Shown piece by piece: positions 7,201-10,102 of a DNA stretch of 10,102 bases. Below the pieces are notes generated by a model. That model had not been told where the DNA came from. It was given only the letters and a program-made list of their open reading frames with translations, and did not search any database. The DNA comes from an uncultured Clostridia bacterium (GTDB lineage Bacteria; Bacillota; Clostridia; Lachnospirales; Lachnospiraceae). Position numbers and translations under genes: made by a program. The stretch's first letter is position 1. The number at the start of each line of letters is the position of its first letter. The DNA is taken from contig CAMJIC010000081.1 in assembly GCA_946405675.1 (NCBI GenBank), positions 1 through 10,102 of the forward strand, written 5' to 3'.

Positions 7201-7433
7201 GGGGAGGCGGCGACACGGATGAGCTTTTTGCGGAGGCAGGGCGTTTTATCATCCAGAAGGATAAGGCATCCATCGGAATGCTCCAGCGGTGGTTCAAGAT
7301 CGGCTTCAACCGTGCCGCGCGGATCATGGACCAGTTGTCTGACGCAGGCATCGTAGGTCCGGATGAAGGGACAAAGCCAAGAAAAGTCCTGATGAGCGAG
7401 GAGCAATTCGAAAATTATCTTGAACAGAACTAA
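4239..7433 (+). CDS. ftsK: FtsK/SpoIIIE-family DNA translocase
   Basis: This membrane-anchored ATPase pumps double-stranded DNA during chromosome segregation at division, and in spore formers into the prespore. It has 1064 residues. The order is: a basic, Ser/Lys-rich N-terminus (1-55) with repeated KASGS; about four membrane helices (66-84, 105-122, 131-150, 180-200); a highly charged helical stretch rich in Arg and Glu (about 205-275); a long low-complexity acidic/basic linker (to about 580); the alpha domain; and the RecA-like beta motor. The motor has Walker A GATGSGKS (732-739, K738) and Walker B IVIIVDELADL (D846, E847). The C-terminal gamma winged helix (about 994-1055, IGMLQRWFKIGFNRAARIM) reads polar DNA motifs in FtsK and SpoIIIE. 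The linker is longer than the SpoIIIE type (about 790 residues overall), which explains the size. The start follows a weak TAGGAAA (4225-4231); in-frame stops close upstream leave no better alternative. FtsK and SpoIIIE cannot be separated by sequence here. Confidence 0.95.
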   Translation: MAGNTRKKAGTAKSSGTRKASGSRKASGSQKTTSVKRNSSAARKSSSYRTGQRSSYRTLDPVMNTEVLCWCLLGASVLIFICVVGFGGKLGNSFGDLLFGIMGTNAYVFPFLVFFLTLYLMATHSDRVAVIRTVSAAVLFCVFCGVLQLASYSDMTGNSIADYFEVGQQYHSGGGAIGGALILFFQPTVGTVGTWVVFIIAIFLFGALITQKALFVSTGRKSSEALEERRLRNEEIRLEREELRLEREQRRREERELRLREAEARKERREREEAAQGSRIQASPVFYQVLGDEEETGSRGKALKKSGKKIITDLFGDTKNSDRKEEPHPDLTPDQVVFGTAKRQPSSPDGVITEFPGYPVSGSRKDIGNDAAAKGKPGTKQAAPARFLRLDETADMEDSKTGGAEEEERIAARPGRRKPQAARKETAPVPEAVDEETAGMEEEEVRPHSFTIHRGGRTDTGKISDPEKQPEEELPDQDLQPDNLPAPQGGRKRTDTASAARKDDPAPEIMDPDEDEAVGLAAGGTPVTAEDIWKAGASASKKKADPSEKMTKAETQQEAESVAREIEQQAQEEEEIPYEFPSVDLLTKPTGKDNDVEDDEVRETARKLEEVLAIFGVKARITEVSCGPSVTRYEFLPELGTKVSKITNLADDLKLNLAVPDIRIEAPIPGKAAVGIEIPNKKTSMVYLSELIDSEEFRKNHSRKLSYAVGKDISGRIIVSDIAKMPHLLIAGATGSGKSVFINTLIMSIIYNADPNEVKMIMIDPKVVELSVYNGIPHLFIPVVTDPKKAAGALNWGVAEMTRRYQQFAEVGVRNLAGYNAKVDTLIKGGVPDAPKKMPQIVIIVDELADLMMVSGNEVEDAICRLAQLARACGIHLVIATQRPSVDVITGLIKANIPSRIAFAVSSGTDSRTILDMTGAEKLLGNGDMLFAPQTYKKPVRVQGAFVSDEEIQSVVDSIKREDSPQGQEVMKKRMQEIQAASVSSGSGGGGDTDELFAEAGRFIIQKDKASIGMLQRWFKIGFNRAARIMDQLSDAGIVGPDEGTKPRKVLMSEEQFENYLEQN

Positions 7434-7448
7434 TAATGTATTTATAAT
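7420..7448 (+). promoter_or_regulatory. Candidate sigma-A promoter for the nfnAB-like genes
   Basis: TTGAAC (7420-7425) is separated by exactly 17 bases from a perfect TATAAT (7443-7448). The -35 lies inside the last codons of ftsK and the -10 just after its stop. Transcription would begin near 7455, giving a leader of about 114 bases before the start at 7569. This suggests the redox pair is expressed independently of ftsK. Confidence 0.5.
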
Positions 7449-7504
7449 TGTTCAGAAAAATGCATTTTATGCAGACATGTTTCATCAAGCAAATGATCCC
7501 GAGG

Positions 7505-7538
7505 CAATATCGCTGCTGTTATCGCGGATGGGATATTG
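7505..7538 (+). repeat. Inverted repeat in the nfnA leader
   Basis: CAATATC (7505-7511) is a perfect inverse of GATATTG (7532-7538) with a 20-base spacer. It lies 19 bases before the ribosome binding site of the next gene. It is unrelated to the GTAACTG palindrome. It could be an operator or a leader stem, but seven bases at this spacing can also occur by chance. Confidence 0.3.
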
Positions 7539-7556
7539 AGCCCGAACGGAATCAGA

Positions 7557-7563
7557 TGGAGGT
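7557..7563 (+). promoter_or_regulatory. Ribosome binding site that fixes the nfnA start
   Basis: TGGAGGT lies six bases before the ATG at 7569. The longer in-frame alternative starting at 7536 would begin inside the inverted repeat, has no such site, and adds 11 residues not expected before the conserved MYRIL start. Confidence 0.8.
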
Positions 7564-7568
7564 TAACT

Positions 7569-8465
7569 ATGTATAGAATTCTGAAAGCCGGAAACCTCTC
7601 CGGTCCGAACTATGAGATGATCGTGGAGGCGCCGCGTGTCGCGTCCCGCTGCCTTCCCGGACAGTTTATCATAGTGAAGATCGATGAGCAGGGGGAGCGG
7701 ATCCCGCTTACGATCACGGACTATGACCGTGAAAAGGGTACCATCGAGCTTGTCTATCAGCCGGTCGGCCTGACGACAAGCAGGCTGAAAATGTTGAAAG
7801 CGGGCGACTGCCTGATGGACTTTGTCGGACCCCTGGGTAAGCCGTCGGATCTTTGTGAGTCCGAGGAGCCTGAAGCCATCGAAGCACTGAAGAAAAAGAA
7901 GATCGTCTTTGTTGCCGGCGGCGTCGGCGCAGCCCCGATCTATCCCCAGGCAAAATGGCTGCATGAGCATGGAATCGAGAGCGACGTGATCATCGGCGCC
8001 CGCAGCAAAGACCTTGTGATGCTGGAGGAGCGGATGAAGAAGGTCGCGAATGTCTACGTGACCACAGACGACGGCTCTTATGGCAGGAGCGGCATGGTGA
8101 CCAAATGCCTGGAGGATCTGATCGCGGAAGGCCATTCCTATGACCATTGTGTCTGTATCGGGCCGACGATTATGATGAAATTCCTCTGCCTGACAACCAA
8201 AAAATATAAACTTCATACCATCGTTTCCATGAACCCGGTCATGGTGGACGGAACAGGGATGTGCGGCGCCTGCCGCCTGATGGTGGGCGGAAAAGTGAAG
8301 TTTGCCTGCGTGGACGGACCGGAATTTGACGGACACAAGGTTGACTTTGATCTTGCCCTGAAGCGCCAGACGCTATATAAGACGCAGGAGGGGGAAGCAT
8401 TTCTCGCCTGGAAGGAAGGAAAGACCCACCATGGTGGATGTGGAGAATGCGGAGGTGAGCAGTGA
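7569..8465 (+). CDS. nfnA: NfnA-like FAD/NAD-binding electron-transfer subunit
   Basis: This 298-residue protein is annotated in many genomes as sulfide/dihydroorotate dehydrogenase-like. It is the small subunit of NADH-dependent ferredoxin:NADP oxidoreductase (Nfn), which couples NADH, NADPH and ferredoxin by flavin-based bifurcation in the cytoplasm. The FAD domain has RIPLTITDYD (44-53). The NAD domain has VAGGVGAAPIYP (115-126). A [2Fe-2S] site is visible as D227, C232, C235 and C247 in VDGTGMCGACR and FACVDGP; one aspartate plus three cysteines is the ligand set reported for NfnA. The tail HHGGCGECGGEQ (287-298) carries two further cysteines of unknown role. The stop overlaps the next start (TGATG), so the two subunits are translationally coupled. 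The pairing argues against a role as the PyrK subunit of dihydroorotate dehydrogenase, because no pyrD is next to it. Bifurcating activity is inferred. Confidence 0.88.
   Translation: MYRILKAGNLSGPNYEMIVEAPRVASRCLPGQFIIVKIDEQGERIPLTITDYDREKGTIELVYQPVGLTTSRLKMLKAGDCLMDFVGPLGKPSDLCESEEPEAIEALKKKKIVFVAGGVGAAPIYPQAKWLHEHGIESDVIIGARSKDLVMLEERMKKVANVYVTTDDGSYGRSGMVTKCLEDLIAEGHSYDHCVCIGPTIMMKFLCLTTKKYKLHTIVSMNPVMVDGTGMCGACRLMVGGKVKFACVDGPEFDGHKVDFDLALKRQTLYKTQEGEAFLAWKEGKTHHGGCGECGGEQ
8451..8459 (+). promoter_or_regulatory. Ribosome binding site for nfnB inside nfnA
   Basis: GGAGGTGAG lies in the last codons of the upstream gene, five bases before the ATG at 8465 (nine when counted from the GGAGG core). 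A GTG at 8462 is also usable and would add only one residue. ATG is preferred as the commoner start codon. Confidence 0.7.
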
Positions 8466-9874
8466 TGGCTGATGCAAGGACAACAACGAATATGATGGAG
8501 AAGGTTCCCGTCCCGGAGCAGGATCCGAAGGTACGTGCCATGAATTTTGACGAGGTCTGCCTCGGTTATCAGGAAGCGGAGGCGCTTGCGGAGGCAGCGC
8601 GCTGCATGCATTGCAAAAAGCCGCACTGTGTGGCCGGCTGCCCGGTCAATATCGACATTCCATCCTTTATCGCGGCAATTAAGGAGTCAGATTACACAAA
8701 GGCTTACGAGGTGATCTCGCAGTCCAGCTCCCTGCCTGCAATCTGCGGCCGTGTATGTCCGCAGGAGCGGCAGTGCGAGGGGAAATGCATCCGCGGTGCA
8801 AAGGGGGATCCTGTCTCCATCGGAAAACTGGAGCGTTTTGTCGCCGACTGGGCGCGGGAACATGGCCTGAAGATGAAGGGTGCCGCGCAGAAAAAAGGAA
8901 AAAAGGTGGCCGTGATCGGATCCGGTCCTGCCGGCCTGACGTGTGCGGGAGACCTGGCAAAGATGGGCTATGATGTCACGATCTTTGAAGCTTTGCATAA
9001 GGCAGGCGGCGTGCTTGTCTACGGGATCCCGGAATTCCGTCTTCCCAAGGACGCGGTTGTCGCGAAGGAGATCGAGAATGTGAAGGCCCTTGGGGTAAAG
9101 ATTGAGACCAACGTGATCGTCGGCAGATCCGTCACGATCGAGGATCTGATGACAAAAGAGGGATTTGAAGCGGTGTTCATCGGTTCCGGCGCCGGCCTTC
9201 CGATGTTCATGGATATTCCCGGGGAACAGACCAAGGGTGTATTCTCGGCCAATGAATACCTGACCAGAAGCAATCTGATGAAGGCGTTCCGGAAGGACTA
9301 TGATACGCCCATCGCCCATGGCAGCAAGGTCGTTGTCGTCGGCGGCGGAAATGTCGCGATGGATGCCGCAAGGACGGCGCTGCGCCTTGGCGCTGAGGTT
9401 CACATCGTATACCGCCGCTCAGAGGCGGAGCTTCCTGCCAGGGCGGAGGAAGTCCACCATGCGAAAGAAGAAGGAATCCAGTTCCACATGCTGACCAACC
9501 CGGTGGAGATCCTTGCCGGGGAAAATGACATGGTAAGCGGGATCCGCTGTGTCCGCATGGAGCTTGGGGAGCCTGACGCATCGGGACGAAGACGTCCCGT
9601 TCCTGTGGAAGGGTCAGAGTTTGAAATTGCCTGTGACACCGTGATCATGGCACTGGGCACCAGGCCGAATCCCCTGATCTCATCCACAACGGAAGGACTT
9701 GAAGTCAACAGAAGGCACTGTATCGTCGCAGATGATGAGCAGGGAAAAACCTCCCTGGAGGGTGTATTTGCCGGCGGAGACGCTGTCTCAGGTGCAGCTA
9801 CGGTGATCCTGGCGATGGGTGCCGGAAAGAAGGCGGCACAGGGAATCGACGAATATCTCAGAAATAAAGGCTAG
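8465..9874 (+). CDS. nfnB: NfnB / GltA-like NADPH oxidoreductase subunit
   Basis: This 469-residue protein belongs to the glutamate synthase small-subunit family (often named gltA). Two N-terminal [4Fe-4S] motifs are intact: C47, C50, C55 and C59 (CMHCKKPHCVAGC), and C94, C98, C104 and C108 (CGRVCPQERQCEGKC). The FAD Rossmann motif is IGSGPAGL (151-158). The NADPH site is VVGGGNVAMDAAR (291-303) with YRRSEAELPAR (316-326). The closing FAD motif is VFAGGD (435-440). In Nfn this large subunit holds the bifurcating FAD and reacts with NADPH and ferredoxin. The next gene upstream is the matching small subunit, overlapping by one base, and no large glutamate synthase subunit is in the window. The Nfn assignment is therefore preferred over glutamate synthesis, although family naming in databases often says NADPH-dependent glutamate synthase. 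A terminator follows at 10015. Confidence 0.9.
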   Translation: MADARTTTNMMEKVPVPEQDPKVRAMNFDEVCLGYQEAEALAEAARCMHCKKPHCVAGCPVNIDIPSFIAAIKESDYTKAYEVISQSSSLPAICGRVCPQERQCEGKCIRGAKGDPVSIGKLERFVADWAREHGLKMKGAAQKKGKKVAVIGSGPAGLTCAGDLAKMGYDVTIFEALHKAGGVLVYGIPEFRLPKDAVVAKEIENVKALGVKIETNVIVGRSVTIEDLMTKEGFEAVFIGSGAGLPMFMDIPGEQTKGVFSANEYLTRSNLMKAFRKDYDTPIAHGSKVVVVGGGNVAMDAARTALRLGAEVHIVYRRSEAELPARAEEVHHAKEEGIQFHMLTNPVEILAGENDMVSGIRCVRMELGEPDASGRRRPVPVEGSEFEIACDTVIMALGTRPNPLISSTTEGLEVNRRHCIVADDEQGKTSLEGVFAGGDAVSGAATVILAMGAGKKAAQGIDEYLRNKG

Positions 9875-10014
9875 GTCTGTCTCCGCATCAGGCGGATCAC
9901 TCCCCCGCATCCATGGTCGGAGAGAAAGGCATGAGGAATCCGAAAAAATGACTCCATAGCCCCGCCTCTGGACAGGCAAGGCCTGGCATAAAAACGAATG
10001 CGCATCATTCCGGA

Positions 10015-10054
10015 AGGAAGGCTTTGATGACCGTCAGGGCCTTCCTCTTTCTTA
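10015..10054 (+). terminator. Probable intrinsic terminator after nfnB
   Basis: AGGAAGGC (10015-10022) pairs perfectly with GCCTTCCT (10039-10046), and the T-rich CTTTCTTA follows. The 16-base loop contains a small TGA/TCA pairing. It lies 140 bases after the stop. Between them are only short hairpins, TCCGC/GCGGA (9882-9896) and CAGGC/GCCTG (9973-9985), and no gene was found on either strand. The T-run is interrupted, so termination may be partial. Confidence 0.6.
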
Positions 10055-10102
10055 GGATCTGTTACAGAATAACTTGTACATCTGACTTGTCCAAACGCTC
10101 AT

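Noticed and set aside
7447..7474. Seventh copy of the repeat after ftsK (ATTGTTCAGAAA)
   Set aside because: Only TGTTCAGAA matches. There is no inverted right arm and no AACAGG centre, so this may be chance.
9875..10014. A small gene on the minus strand downstream of nfnB
   Set aside because: The available open frame (63 codons, 9788-9979) overlaps the end of nfnB, has no recognisable domain and looks like an antisense shadow.

Overview
The window looks like a chromosomal segment of a Gram-positive anaerobe of the Clostridia, most likely a Lachnospiraceae-type bacterium. The evidence is a clostridial-style YebC N-terminus, a CFI-box protein, an Nfn-type flavin/iron-sulfur enzyme pair typical of anaerobes, strong AGGAGG-type ribosome binding sites and moderate GC content by eye. 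This placement is inference from protein style; no rRNA or tRNA is present. All seven supported genes lie on the + strand, and none looks broken or mobile.

Layout. Positions 141-1430 encode a CBS-domain (HlyC/CorC-type) membrane protein. Positions 1527-2258 encode YebC, followed after 6 bases by an unassigned CFI-box protein (2265-3050), clearly in the same transcription unit. Then come UppP, the undecaprenyl-diphosphate phosphatase (3127-4005), and a large FtsK/SpoIIIE DNA translocase (4239-7433). A candidate promoter at the 3' end of ftsK precedes two overlapping genes, 7569-8465 and 8465-9874. These encode the two subunits of an NfnAB-like ferredoxin:NADP oxidoreductase, annotated in many genomes as a glutamate synthase small subunit plus a dihydroorotate-dehydrogenase-like electron-transfer protein. 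A probable intrinsic terminator at 10015-10054 ends the unit. The genes cover housekeeping roles: translation (YebC), cell-wall lipid recycling (UppP), chromosome segregation (FtsK) and redox balance (NfnAB).

The most unusual content is between the genes. Every intergenic gap of more than 50 bases from position 1 to 4238 carries at least one copy of a palindromic element built on GTAACTGTTCAGAACRGG and its inverted arm. There are six copies: four with a full stem and two reduced. They share one orientation, that of transcription. Stem bases change in a compensated way between copies, so pairing appears to be conserved rather than primary sequence alone. Two copies (1-87 and 4058-4145) are preceded by the same second hairpin built on ATCGGGC/CCCGAT, giving a composite unit of about 77-88 bases. 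I do not recognise this as a named repeat family. It lacks T-runs, so it does not look like a set of ordinary terminators.
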